NCBI GenBank assembly: GCA_963722965.1
Contig: CAVROX010000002.1
Location: 1 to 64,000 of the forward strand
Length of the DNA: 64,000 nt
DNA from: DATLSM01 sp963722965
GTDB taxonomy: Bacteria > Actinomycetota > Thermoleophilia > Solirubrobacterales > 70-9
Reading direction: 5' to 3'
A model generated the notes under the pieces. It was not told the origin of the DNA. It saw only the letters and a program-made list of their open reading frames with translations, and did no database searches. The position numbers and the translations under genes were made by a program. Positions 25,695 to 34,746 of this stretch are shown here, piece by piece; the first letter of the stretch is position 1, and every line of letters starts with the position of its first letter.

Positions 25695-26554
25695 GCTTCC
25701 CGAAAAAGAAAGCGCCCCACAACGTGAGGGTCCTGCGGAACTGGGTCCGCGCCTACGCCGACTCCACCGACCAAGCGGTCGGCCGAGTGACGCGCGCGAT
25801 CTCCTTCATGCTGATCGCGCTGGTCCTGGAGCGAGCGAGGACCAAAGAGGGAGAGCCGCTGTTCCTGGTCAAGGGCGGCGTCTCGATGGAGCTGCGACTT
25901 CGCCTTAGGGCTCGTGCCACCAAGGACCTCGACACCGTCTTCCGCGGCCGCTTCGAGGAGTGGCTGGAAGCCCTCGACGATGCGCTCAGCGGCAGCGTGG
26001 AGGGCTTCAGCTTCTCGCGCACCGAGCCGGCGGAGATCCGCGAGACGCAGACCTTTCGGGTGAGCGTTGCGATTGACCTGAAAGGCAGGCGGTGGGGCCA
26101 GGTGGTGTTGGAGGTCGCGCCGGCAGAGGCGGCCGAGGTCATCGACATCGACGCGGTGGAGCCCTTCGACATCGGCCAGTTCGGCCTGCCGGCGCCGGAG
26201 AGCGTCCCCGTCGTCGGCCTGCCCTACCTGATCGCGCAGAAGCTCCACGCCTGCACACAGCCGCCGGAGGAGGGTGAGGAAAACCAGCGATCGCATGACC
26301 TGATGGACCTGCTCTTGGCGCGTGACCTCCTCGAGGAGAGCGAGCTCGCGCGCGTCCGCGAGGCGTGCCTGGCGATCTTCGGCGGGCGTGATGTCCATCA
26401 GTGGCCGCCCAGTGTCGTCGTCTATCCGAGCTGGCCGGCGGCATTCGCGAAGCTCGCCGGCGAAGAGGGCTTTCCGATCGACGATGTGGAGCAAGTGGCA
26501 GAGCTGGTGCGCGAGCTGATCGCAGAGATCGACGCAGCCGTGCCTGCTCGCTGA
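25691..26554 (+). CDS. abiEii: AbiEii-type nucleotidyltransferase toxin
   Basis: The 287-residue protein belongs to the AbiEii/MenT nucleotidyltransferase family: FLVKGGVSMELRLRLRARATKDLDTVF contains the G-G and D-x-D-type (here DLD) motifs that bind metal and nucleotide. Further on are LKGRRWGQVVLEV and the helix VVGLPYLIAQKLHACTQPPEEGEENQRSHDLMDLLL with the K-D residues seen in related toxins. Such enzymes act as type IV toxins and provide phage resistance; some block tRNA charging. The 3' end is convergent with the integrase gene, 58 bases apart. Confidence 0.88.
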   Translation: MSFPKKKAPHNVRVLRNWVRAYADSTDQAVGRVTRAISFMLIALVLERARTKEGEPLFLVKGGVSMELRLRLRARATKDLDTVFRGRFEEWLEALDDALSGSVEGFSFSRTEPAEIRETQTFRVSVAIDLKGRRWGQVVLEVAPAEAAEVIDIDAVEPFDIGQFGLPAPESVPVVGLPYLIAQKLHACTQPPEEGEENQRSHDLMDLLLARDLLEESELARVREACLAIFGGRDVHQWPPSVVVYPSWPAAFAKLAGEEGFPIDDVEQVAELVRELIAEIDAAVPAR

Positions 26555-26612
26555 GCGTCGCGCCCGAGGATTACCTGGATGGCTGTGCGAGTCGGCTCCA
26601 TCGGCGAGCTGG

Positions 26613-28047
26613 TCAGCCGCCATCCCCCGGGTGGAAGGCGCGGGTGAGACGGTCGAGGTCGTCGGGCCGCGCCTTGGCGTGGGTGTAGCGGGCGGTCGTC
26701 CGGGGATCGGCATGGCCGGCCAGGGCCTGGAGGCGGTGGGCGGGGAACTCCTGCGCCGCGAGCGAGACGAAGCCGTGGCGCAGGTCGTGCACCCGCAGCG
26801 GGCGCAGGCTGGCCACCCTGCACGCCCGCTTGAAGCGGCGGCGGAAGGCGGACGGATCGAGGTGGTCGGCCGCGTCGCCGACGAAGACGAGGTCGTCGCG
26901 GTCGCGGAAGTGCTCGCGCTCGCGCAGCCCGCGAAGCGCAGCGGCCAAGTCGCCGATCAGCGGGAGAGTCCTCGGCTTCTTCCCCTTCGGGAACGGCAGC
27001 TCGATCCCGTCGCTGACCGCGCGGTTCACGGTGAGTTGGCTGCGGGTGAAGCTGATGTCGCGCCAGCGAAGGGCACGGGCCTCACCCAGCCGCAAGCCGG
27101 CGTAGGCGAGGGTGAGGATGAGCACCGCGTCTTGGCGATCCTCTGTCTCGCGCAGCGCTCTGGCGTCGTCTCGCGAGTACACGCCGCCGCGCGGCATGCG
27201 GTCTGTGCGATGCTCTCCCGTCCCGCATGATCCCCGCGACGAGGAGCAGCTCCTCGGGCTCGTAGAAGTCGATCTCGCCGGGCGGGTTCTCCTTGATCTT
27301 CTCGACTTCGAGGACGACGTTGGCGGTGATCTTCGGGAAGCGGTGCGACTTCACCGCCCAGCCGAGCAGGCTGGAGAGGACCTGGCGCTTCTTGTTGATG
27401 CTGCGCCCGGTGAGTCGGCCGGATCGCAGCAGCCGGTCGCGCCACTCTTCGACATCGCCAGCGGTGATCGCGTCGATCGGCTTCGCGGGCCAGCGGGTCG
27501 CCCAGGCGCGCAGGTCCCTTTCGCTCAGCCCTCGAGGAGGGCGGACGCCGGGCGGCACCTGCCGAAACTCCGGCGCCTCCGCGAGCGTGGCCAGGTCGTA
27601 GCCGCAGGCCCGAAGCGTCTGCGGGGTCATCGCCTTGACGTTCTTCGCGTAGTCGAGCCACTGGGGACCGAGGGTCTCGAGCGTCAGTAGGGCGGCTTCG
27701 CGCTCGGCGGCCTGGCGCTCTTCGGCATTGCCGCTTGCCAGGTCGCGCTCACGCTCGGCGATCCGCTCCGCCATGAGCGTCGCGGCATCACCTGCGGTGA
27801 GAAGGCCCGGCGGGCAGGGCCGGTGCCGGCCGTTGGCCGTCCGGGGCTCCTCCCAGGCCGCTGCCCAGCCGGAGACGTCGGTAAGCCATTCGGCTCGCTC
27901 GATCAGAAACGCTGGCCCGAGGCGGCGCTTGATCCGCCGTCCGGTCGAGTCTCGCCAACACGCTTCCCATTGGGGGGCGCGATCTCTGGACTTGCGCCGG
28001 GTGACGATCAAGGCGCCTCGGGGCGCAGTAGGGTCGGGCTGCATCAT
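26613..28047 (-). CDS. int: Tyrosine site-specific recombinase (integrase), frameshifted
   Basis: ATG 28047 has AGAAGGAG eight bases upstream on the coding strand. The N-terminal arm- and core-binding region (ERQAAEREAALLTLETLGPQWLDYAKNVKAMTPQTLRACGYDL and SINKKRQVLSSLLGWAVKSHRFP) runs to about 27190, where the frame shifts by one base at CGGCGGCGTGTAC. The catalytic part then reads AYAGLRLGEARALRW (Arg I), VHDLRHGFVSLAA (His-x-x-Arg) and LAGHADPRTTARYTHA (Tyr nucleophile). It lies 165 bases from the tRNA-Asp 3' fragment and reads away from it, the usual arrangement of an element integrated at a tRNA gene. If the frameshift is real the element can no longer move by itself. Confidence 0.88.
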
Positions 28048-28211
28048 CGTCTCGCTCCTTCTGTCGAGCAGATGCAGCTGAATGCGTCGCAGGTGACGCG
28101 GCGGCGGGAGTAGCACGGGAGTAGCAACCCAACCTGATCCAACCTGCTTCAACCGCCCCATTCCAGAGCGGTTCGTGCCTGGCCGGTCTGGTCAGACGCC
28201 CCATGGGTCCG

Positions 28212-28253
28212 CTGTCACGCCGGAGGTCGCGGGTTCGAGTCCCGTCGCTCCCG
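28212..28253 (+). other. 3' half of tRNA-Asp, attachment site (attR)
   Basis: The sequence starts within the anticodon loop CTGTCAC (anticodon GTC at 28214-28216), then the 3' anticodon stem GCCGG, variable loop AGGTC, T-arm GCGGG-TTCGAGT-CCCGT, acceptor strand CGCTCCC and discriminator G. The matching 5' half (acceptor GGGAGCG, stem CCGGC) is absent upstream. Such 3' halves are left when an element integrates inside a tRNA gene. The intact gene should be at the other end of the element, left of this window. Confidence 0.75.
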
Positions 28254-28429
28254 CTCCCAGGAAAGCTAGTTGTCAAGCCGCCCATCGCGCGCTCCTTCCC
28301 GTAGCGGGAGATCACCGTCACCTGACCAGCTTGTGGAACCAAAGGATCCGCCGTCGTGGAGCAAGTGAAGATCACAATCGGGCCGGTCAGCTTCACCACT
28401 CCGACTACGACACAGAACCAGAGCCCGCC

Positions 28430-28976
28430 GTGCTGTCCGTCCCTCTCCCCCAGCTTCTCCTCTCCCTGCAGATCGCCGCCGTAGCCGCCACCCTGAACAG
28501 CAAGGGAGCCAGCGAGTTCGCGCTGCTGACCCCTGTAAAGGCGCACCCGGTCCTGATCATCACCCCGATCCTGCCCGAGCACGAGGAAGTGCTGGCGCTG
28601 CGCCTGCGCCGCTTCGAGAAGCTGGCCTCCGACGCCCAGCGCCAGCATGTGCGCGAAGGCTCCGACTCCGGCCTGTTCCACCTGAGACCCGATCGCTTCC
28701 CCGGCCTACCGGTCGAGAACGCGGCCATTGTCAGCTCATTGCTGCGCTTGGCCCGATCGCTTCCCCGGCCTACCGGTCGAGAACGCGGCCATTGTCAGCT
28801 CATTGCTGCGCTTGCCGGCGGCAGCGCTCGACCGCCGGGAGTCGCTCGGCGTCCTCGACGAGGACGAGTTGCGGGTCCTCCACGAGCGGGTCGCGCGCGC
28901 CCACCACTTAAAACTCGACATGATGGTCCTCGAGCGCGCGGAGGCGTTTGTTCAGCAGGCGCAGCGCAAACGTTGA
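28430..28976 (+). pseudogene. Hypothetical gene interrupted by a 64-bp tandem duplication
   Basis: From GTG 28430 the frame reads VLSVPLPQLLLSLQIAAVAATLNSKG, then LIITPILPEHEEVLALRLRRFEKLASDAQRQHVREG, then PDRFPGLPVENAAIVSSLLRL. The 63 bases 28688-28750 are then repeated at 28752-28814 (offset 64, not a multiple of three). After the second copy the original protein continues in another frame: PAAALDRRESLGVLDEDELRVLHERVARAHHLKLDMMVLERAEAFV, ending at 28976. Removing one copy restores an uninterrupted frame of about 160 codons. The family is not recognised. Confidence 0.6.
28688..28814. repeat. 64-bp tandem direct duplication
   Basis: Two copies of CCCGATCGCTTCCCCGGCCT and the 43 following bases at 28688-28750 and 28752-28814, separated by a single G. 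The copies appear identical, which indicates a very recent duplication or an assembly error. Confidence 0.85.
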
Positions 28977-29293
28977 GCCGCGGGCTGCAAAGTCAATGAT
29001 CCGCGTTACCGAGGAACTCGATCCGGGTCCGGCTTTATCGGACGGTGGATGGCTGCGGCGGCTAACAGAAGGCCATAGCGTCTAGAGCGGGATGCTCGGC
29101 GAAGGTCGTACCATCAAGGTGTCCCCATGCTCAAGGCCCGCCTTGTGGAATGGGGTTGTGGGTATCGTCACCTGGTGCTTGCTGGACACCTTTGTCTGGT
29201 TCTTTACTTTCTCGAGCATAGGTAAAGACTATTCTCTCCCGGTCGGCCCGAAACGCATTCCAAGGATGCGTTCTATGTTTGTCAAGGGCTCGA

Positions 29294-29470
29294 TCAGATG
29301 CTGCTCCCGGCCTCGAGAGTGCGGTAGAGGTTGCAGAAGTCGTAGCATTTGAGGCACCTGTGGATTTCGCGGGTCCTGTGGCCTTCGGCGATGCGGCGAG
29401 CGGTGTAGGCGCGAGTTCGTGGGTCGCCCCTCATGCGGTAGAGCACGATGGTGTGGAGGGCCGGTTTAGG
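29294..29470 (-). pseudogene. IS110-family transposase C-terminal remnant
   Basis: The frame reads ALHTIVLYRMRGDPRTRAY, TARRIAEGHRTREIHRCLKCY. This matches the conserved end of IS110/IS116/IS902 transposases (ALH-x-V-x-R-R then RTRAY-RR-AEGK then REI-RCLKRY). No other part of the transposase or its ends is preserved. The rest of 28977-29833, about 680 bases, contains no gene that can be supported. Confidence 0.6.
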
Positions 29471-29833
29471 CCCGCTCGGTAACGCATTTCCCTCTCGCGA
29501 CCAATAAGAGGCATCGAGACTGCATTGACCCTGACCAGCCCACCAAGCTCGCTCAGCCCTCGCCAGCGTGCGCGGGCGCGTCGGTCTCGAGCTGCTGCGC
29601 TGGATCGCCACCGACCCCAACCGCAAAGCCACCGCTTCGAGCGCGGCGGCCGGGCAGCCGCACTGGCCGCTGAGTTGTGGCCTGACCCGGCGCCTTTGCT
29701 AACGAGAGACGGCGAGCGTACCGCGCTCCTTTCTCAGCACGGCGTGAACGGTTTTCCGTTTCGGGTAATAACAGAGATCCCACCATAGGCCTAGCTCAGC
29801 TGAGGTATCCGCGGTCTGGAGGAGCCTCGCCCA

Positions 29834-31903
29834 ATGTTCCGTCAACCCAATCAGAAGCTTGAGAGCAAGGCCCGCGACGCCAGCGATGGTTTCCGCACCG
29901 ACATCGAGGGCCTGCGCGCAGTCGCGATCGTTGCCGTCCTGCTCTGCCATAGCGGGATCGCCGTGTTCGCCGGCGGTTACGTCGGAGTCGACGTCTTCTT
30001 CGTCATCTCCGGCTTTTTGATCACCCGGCTGCTGCTCGGCGAAGCCCAACGCAGCGGCACGATCTCCATTCCACGCTTCTACGCTCGCCGCGCGAAGCGG
30101 ATCCTCCCACTCGCGGCGGTCCTTCTCACCTCAGTTGCGACGCTCTCGCTGGTCCTGCTCTCGCCCCTTCGCGCGATGGAAGTGTCGGGGGACATCTTCG
30201 CCTCGGCCTTCTACATCGCGAACTGGCACTTTGCCGCTCAATCGGTCAACTACTTCTCGGTTGGGATTGAACCGAGCCCGCTGCTTCACCTGTGGTCGCT
30301 GGGGATCGAGGAGCAGTTCTACCTCGTCTGGCCGACCCTGCTGCTAGCGGTGGTCTGGGCCGGGCGGCGATTTGGCGGCCGTGTGCGCGCCGCGGTGTGG
30401 ATTTCGCTCACACTGCTCTTCTGCGGCTCGCTGGTGCTTGGCATCGCGCAGACCAACGCCCAGCCCGCCTTGGCCTACTTCTCCACCTTCGACCGTGCCT
30501 GGGAGTTGGCCATAGGCGCGATTCTGGCACTGCTTGGAACGGTGCCGATACCCCGGCCAAGCGGCGCAGCGCTGAGCTGGATTGGGATGGCGGCGATTGT
30601 CTATGCCGTGCTGGCCTTCAACGCGCTAACGCCCTTCCCTGGCACCGCGGCACTCGTGCCGACGCTCGGCGCCGCGGCGCTGATTCTCGCCGGCGGCTCG
30701 ATACATGGCTGGTCGCGGCTCTCCCCCGCCGCCGGCCTTTCGGTGGAACCGATCCGTTATGTCGGGCGCATCTCCTACGCCTGGTACATGTGGCACTGGC
30801 CGGCGCTGGTCTTCGCGGCGGTTATCTTCGGAACGCTCTCCCCGCTGGCAAAAGTCCTCGTCATATTGGCCTCGCTGGTGCCGACCGTCGCCAGCCACCA
30901 TCTGGTCGAGGAACCTGCGCGGCGAGCGCGCAGCCTGGTGCAGGTGCCCTACCGCGGACTTGCGCTCGGCGCGGCCTGCATGATGACCGGCGTACTTGCC
31001 GGCACCTTGCTGATCGACCTGCAGCCAACTCTGCGCACCCTTCCCGCCGCTCTGGCCAAGGGAGCGGCCGCCCTCCACAAGGAGCCACGACCCCAACAGC
31101 GGGTGAGTGCCATCCGACCCAATCCCCTCTACGTGCGCGGCGATCTACCGCGTCCCATCTCCGAAGGCTGCCTGGCAGGGGTCAACGGCATTCGGTCGGG
31201 GCGCTGCATATATGGGGATCCGCATGGAACTCGTAGCCTGATCCTCTTCGGTGACTCCCACGCCATGCAGCACTTCCCCTCCCTCCAGCTGATCGCCAAG
31301 CGCAACCGCTGGCGGCTGGTGGTCCTGACGAAGCGCGAATGCACGCCTGCCGCGGTGACGATCCGCGGCATCGCCGAAGCACGCCCCTACACCCAGTGCA
31401 ACGTCTGGCGCCTCAACTCGCTGCGACGGATCAAACGAATTGCCGGGGCGACGGTGGTGATCAGCAGCGACAGCGTGTATACCGCCTACGGGCCACACGG
31501 GGAAGAACTCAGCGGCAGGGCCAATGCCAACGCGCTGGAAGCTGGCTACGTCACAACGCTGAGGCGCATCGGGCGCGCCGGGCTGAGCGCGGTTGTGATC
31601 CACGACACGCCTGAAGCTCCGATCGACGTACCAAGCTGCGTTTCCGAACACGCCGATGACCTGGGCGCATGCACCTTCAGACAGAAGCGCAAATGGGCCA
31701 GAGACTTCGACCTGCGAGCAGCCAGGCGAGTTCGGGGAACCTTCCTCATCAACCTCACACCCGAGATCTGCCCGCAGGGACTGTGCCGTGCGGTGATCGG
31801 CAACGTGCTGGTCTACCGCGACCCGGGGCATCTCACGGTGACCTACGCGCGGACCCTCAGCCCCTGGTTGGAACCCACCCTGAGGAGGGCGACGACGCAA
31901 TGA
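29834..31903 (+). CDS. Acyltransferase-3 / SGNH fusion (OafA-like O-acyltransferase)
   Basis: The 689-residue protein has GGAGGA about 12 bases upstream of its ATG. The N-terminal domain is the multi-membrane acyltransferase-3 fold: FRTDIEGLRAVAIVAVLLCHSG, YVGVDVFFVISGFLI, RFYARRAKRILP, then LHLWSLGIEEQFYLVWP, with about ten helices. After residue 430 comes a periplasmic SGNH domain with block I LILFGDSHAMQHF and the C-terminal Asp-His motif RDPGHLTVTYA. Such proteins O-acetylate surface polysaccharide or peptidoglycan sugars. The membrane domain moves the acyl group across and the SGNH domain transfers it. The stop overlaps a small ORF's ATG. Confidence 0.92.
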   Translation: MFRQPNQKLESKARDASDGFRTDIEGLRAVAIVAVLLCHSGIAVFAGGYVGVDVFFVISGFLITRLLLGEAQRSGTISIPRFYARRAKRILPLAAVLLTSVATLSLVLLSPLRAMEVSGDIFASAFYIANWHFAAQSVNYFSVGIEPSPLLHLWSLGIEEQFYLVWPTLLLAVVWAGRRFGGRVRAAVWISLTLLFCGSLVLGIAQTNAQPALAYFSTFDRAWELAIGAILALLGTVPIPRPSGAALSWIGMAAIVYAVLAFNALTPFPGTAALVPTLGAAALILAGGSIHGWSRLSPAAGLSVEPIRYVGRISYAWYMWHWPALVFAAVIFGTLSPLAKVLVILASLVPTVASHHLVEEPARRARSLVQVPYRGLALGAACMMTGVLAGTLLIDLQPTLRTLPAALAKGAAALHKEPRPQQRVSAIRPNPLYVRGDLPRPISEGCLAGVNGIRSGRCIYGDPHGTRSLILFGDSHAMQHFPSLQLIAKRNRWRLVVLTKRECTPAAVTIRGIAEARPYTQCNVWRLNSLRRIKRIAGATVVISSDSVYTAYGPHGEELSGRANANALEAGYVTTLRRIGRAGLSAVVIHDTPEAPIDVPSCVSEHADDLGACTFRQKRKWARDFDLRAARRVRGTFLINLTPEICPQGLCRAVIGNVLVYRDPGHLTVTYARTLSPWLEPTLRRATTQ

Positions 31904-32055
31904 ACGAGGAATTCGCGCAGAAGTTCAGGCGGGTGCGTCGATGCATGGTCCCCGGCGGACATGCCACCGAAGGCCAGTACCCTTATCTGATCGCCAGGGC
32001 GATGCATTGGCTGGCGCGGGTCGCCGGCCAACAGGTGCAGCGGAGTAGCGATTAG
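31900..32055 (+). CDS. Small hypothetical protein coupled to the acyltransferase gene
   Basis: A 51-residue ORF starts with an ATG that overlaps the acyltransferase TGA (ATGA). The product (MNEEFAQKFRRVRRCMVPGG ... LARVAGQQVQRSSD) is basic and has no membrane helix. The gene lies 12 bases before the SGNH paralogue. It could be a real small protein or only a translational relay between the two SGNH genes. Confidence 0.35.
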   Translation: MNEEFAQKFRRVRRCMVPGGHATEGQYPYLIARAMHWLARVAGQQVQRSSD

Positions 32056-32067
32056 GAACGGCATCCG

Positions 32068-33129
32068 ATGCTTCCCCGACAAAAGCGCAACGTGCCGCCG
32101 CCGAGTGGCACCTCGCCCTCTAGGAGCTACCGGCCGCCGCGGGCCCTGGCTCCTTTGCCCTGGCCCCATGGGTGGGGGTCAAGCTTGCGCTTCTGTGGCG
32201 TTTGGCCAGTGCTGCTCCTTTTGCTCCTGGCGGGCGCGCTATTCGCCCATAACCAGCGGCCGCTGGGAGCGCTTCGCGGCTCATTGGCAAAGGCGGCGGG
32301 GAAGGCACAAACCCAGCGACGTGCGATTCGGCCCAGTCCCCAGAACGCCAGGTCCGATATCCCGCGGCCAATTCATGAAGGTTGCATGATCGGGTTCGTC
32401 CGCACCACCCCGCCGCGACCGGGTCGCTGCGAATACGGGGACCGAAATGGCACGCGCACGCTGATCCTCTTCGGCGACTCCCACGCCATGCAGCACTTCC
32501 CAGCGCTGGAAATCGTCGCCAAGCGCAATCACTGGCGCCTGGTGGTTTGGACGAAGCGCGAATGCACGCCCGGTGAAGTGACGATCCACAACACGCGCGC
32601 CGGTGGTGAGTACTCACAGTGCAATGCCTGGCGCCAGCGCACATTGCGGCGGATCGAAAACAACCGCGGCCAAACCGTAGTTGCAATGAGCGGTGACAGC
32701 GCTGACACCGCCTACGGCCCCCACGGCGAAGAGCTGAGTGGCAAGGCAAACGCCAGGGCGCTAGAAGGCGGCTACGTGGCGACGTTGAGGCGAATCAGGC
32801 ATGCCGGCGTGCGCGCCGTGGCGATCCGCGACATACCCGAAGCGCCGTTCGAAGTCCCAGACTGCGTCGCCGAACACTTGAAAGACCCCAGCTACTGCGA
32901 CTTCAAAGAACCCCACAGCTGGCTGCGGAACTTCGACCTGCGAGCGGTTCGCAGGGTCCCCGGGACACTTCTGATTGACCCGAGCCAGAAGATCTGCCCG
33001 GGCGGTGAGTGCCGGGCTGTAATCGGCAACATTCTCGTCTACCGCGAAAGGGGACACCTCACGGCAACCTACGCACGGACCCTCGCTTCCTGGTTCGAAC
33101 CCCAGCTGATGAGAGCCTTCAGGCACTGA
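32068..33129 (+). CDS. Membrane-anchored stand-alone SGNH protein, paralogue of the upstream SGNH domain
   Basis: The 353-residue protein has one membrane helix (VWPVLLLLLLAGALFAHNQ, residues about 46-64) and then an SGNH domain closely similar to that of the preceding protein: TLILFGDSHAMQHFPALEIVAKRN, VVWTKRECTPGEVTI, GDSADTAYGPHGEELSGKANA. It lacks the acyltransferase membrane domain. The C-terminal catalytic Asp of the Asp-x-x-His motif is replaced by Glu (YRERGHLTATYA against YRDPGHLTVTYA). It probably arose by partial duplication and may accept acyl groups from the neighbour or have changed activity. It ends at 33129, 143 bases before the convergent gadB gene. Confidence 0.85.
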   Translation: MLPRQKRNVPPPSGTSPSRSYRPPRALAPLPWPHGWGSSLRFCGVWPVLLLLLLAGALFAHNQRPLGALRGSLAKAAGKAQTQRRAIRPSPQNARSDIPRPIHEGCMIGFVRTTPPRPGRCEYGDRNGTRTLILFGDSHAMQHFPALEIVAKRNHWRLVVWTKRECTPGEVTIHNTRAGGEYSQCNAWRQRTLRRIENNRGQTVVAMSGDSADTAYGPHGEELSGKANARALEGGYVATLRRIRHAGVRAVAIRDIPEAPFEVPDCVAEHLKDPSYCDFKEPHSWLRNFDLRAVRRVPGTLLIDPSQKICPGGECRAVIGNILVYRERGHLTATYARTLASWFEPQLMRAFRH

Positions 33130-33272
33130 GTAGCAGCGACCGTGCCGGGCCGTTCCCGGGGTGGTCCACTTTTCGACCGGCGTTGACAGATGGACAGCGA
33201 AGGCCAGCCGCACCCCCCTCGCGGCGACTGCGCCGCGCCCACGTCACTCCTGAAACGCTCTCAGCCGGGAGT

Positions 33273-34655
33273 TCAGCAGATGCGGCGCTGTTTGGCGCCG
33301 GCCGCCTCGGCCTGTGGTGAGGGCTTGCCGCCCATCTTCGCGAGCGCGCTCTCGATGTCCTTGCCCAGCATCTCGGCCATGTCGCGGCTGAAGTTCTCCT
33401 TGACGACCATGCGCAGCACCGTCACCGATTCGGCGTTTGGTGGCAGCGTGTAGGCGGGGACGATCCAGCCGCGCTCGCGCAACCGTTCCGATAGCTCGAA
33501 GACGTCAACGCCGCCGTCCTTCTCGGTCGGACGGACGACGACGACGGGCAGGTAGCGCGCGTCGTTTAGCAGCTCGAAGCGCCCCGCGGCGGTCAGCCTC
33601 TTCTCCAGCTTGCCGGCGTTCTCCATCAGGTTGCCGACGATCCGCTCATACCCCTCGCGGCCCAGTCGCAGGAAGTTGTAGTACTGCAGCAACACGGCGT
33701 TGCTGGCCCGGGAGAAGTTGAGGCTGTAGTTCGCCATCTCTCCCCCCAGGTAGTTGATCTTGAAGACGAGCTCTTCGGGGACAACGGAGATGTCGCGAAA
33801 CAGCACCGAGCCCATGCCGGGGTAGACCAGACCGAACTTGTGGTTGGAGACGTTGATCGAGCGCACCTGCTTGAGTCGGAAGTCCCATTTCACCTCGGGG
33901 TAGGAGAAGGGGGCGATGAAGCCGCCGCTGGCGGCGTCGACGTGGATCGGGATGTCCCAACCCTTTTCCTGCTTGACTGCGCACAGCAGCTCATCGATCC
34001 CCTCTATTTCGTCGATCTGGCCGGTGAAGGTTGTGCCGAGGATCGCCCCGACTGCGATCGTGTTCTCGTCGATGTGCTCCTTGACCTCTTCGGGGCCGAT
34101 GACGTGACGGTCGGGGGTGATCGGGATCACCCTCTGTTCGACGTCGAAGTAGCGGGCGAACTTCTCCCAGCAGGTGTGGACGTCGCCGCCAAAGACGACG
34201 TTGGGCTTGGCGCTCTCGTCACCGCGTCGCTGGCGCCAGGTCCACTTGTGGGCGAGCAGGCCGAGCATGATCGCCTCCGAGGAACCGATCGTCGCCGTGC
34301 CGACCGGTTCCTCCTCGCTGGGCGCGTTGAAGAGGCGGCCCATCATGCTGACCACGCGGTGATGGATCTCCTCGGTCTCCGGGTACTCGTCCTGGTCGAC
34401 GAAGTTGCGGTTCAGCGTCTCGGTGGCGAGCACCTGCGCCTCGGGCTCCATCCAGGTGGTGACGAATGAGGCGAGGTTGAGCGCCGGGTTGCCGTCGAGG
34501 TTGAGCTCGTCGTGGATCAGCTGGAAAGCGGCCCGTGCGGGCATCGACCCCTTGGGGATGTCGTGCTCGGGGATCTCGTCGGTGAAGTAGCGGCTGCTGT
34601 AGGTCGTATTGGTGAGCGAACCGGTCGACCCGCGGTGGACCTTGTGCATTGCCAT
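33273..34655 (-). CDS. gadB: Glutamate decarboxylase
   Basis: The PLP enzyme makes GABA from glutamate. ATG 34655 (MAMHKVHRGSTGSL) is chosen; the longer frame upstream overlaps the divergent S51 gene. The 460-residue product has FVTTWMEPEAQVL, GTATIGSSEAIMLGLLAHKW, IHVDAASGGFIAPF (PLP aspartate), and SINVSNHKFGLVYPGMG (PLP lysine), all typical of bacterial and plant GadB. The C terminus is short and lacks a calmodulin-binding extension. The start is separated by about 90 bases from the divergent S51 peptidase genes. GABA produced here could feed the aminotransferase and dehydrogenase genes further on. Confidence 0.93.
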   Translation of the reverse strand: MAMHKVHRGSTGSLTNTTYSSRYFTDEIPEHDIPKGSMPARAAFQLIHDELNLDGNPALNLASFVTTWMEPEAQVLATETLNRNFVDQDEYPETEEIHHRVVSMMGRLFNAPSEEEPVGTATIGSSEAIMLGLLAHKWTWRQRRGDESAKPNVVFGGDVHTCWEKFARYFDVEQRVIPITPDRHVIGPEEVKEHIDENTIAVGAILGTTFTGQIDEIEGIDELLCAVKQEKGWDIPIHVDAASGGFIAPFSYPEVKWDFRLKQVRSINVSNHKFGLVYPGMGSVLFRDISVVPEELVFKINYLGGEMANYSLNFSRASNAVLLQYYNFLRLGREGYERIVGNLMENAGKLEKRLTAAGRFELLNDARYLPVVVVRPTEKDGGVDVFELSERLRERGWIVPAYTLPPNAESVTVLRMVVKENFSRDMAEMLGKDIESALAKMGGKPSPQAEAAGAKQRRIC

Positions 34656-34746
34656 CCGCGGCACTGTACACGCGGGCGAGGCCCTCGGTGTGAACTTCGG
34701 ACCGCTGTACAACGACTCCCCGAGTGCCCCTCGGGACCATTTGACG

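Noticed and set aside
28175..28681. Minus-strand frame containing GSDGTRTRDLRRDSG
   Set aside because: This peptide is the well-known translation of the reverse strand of a tRNA 3' half and is not a gene.
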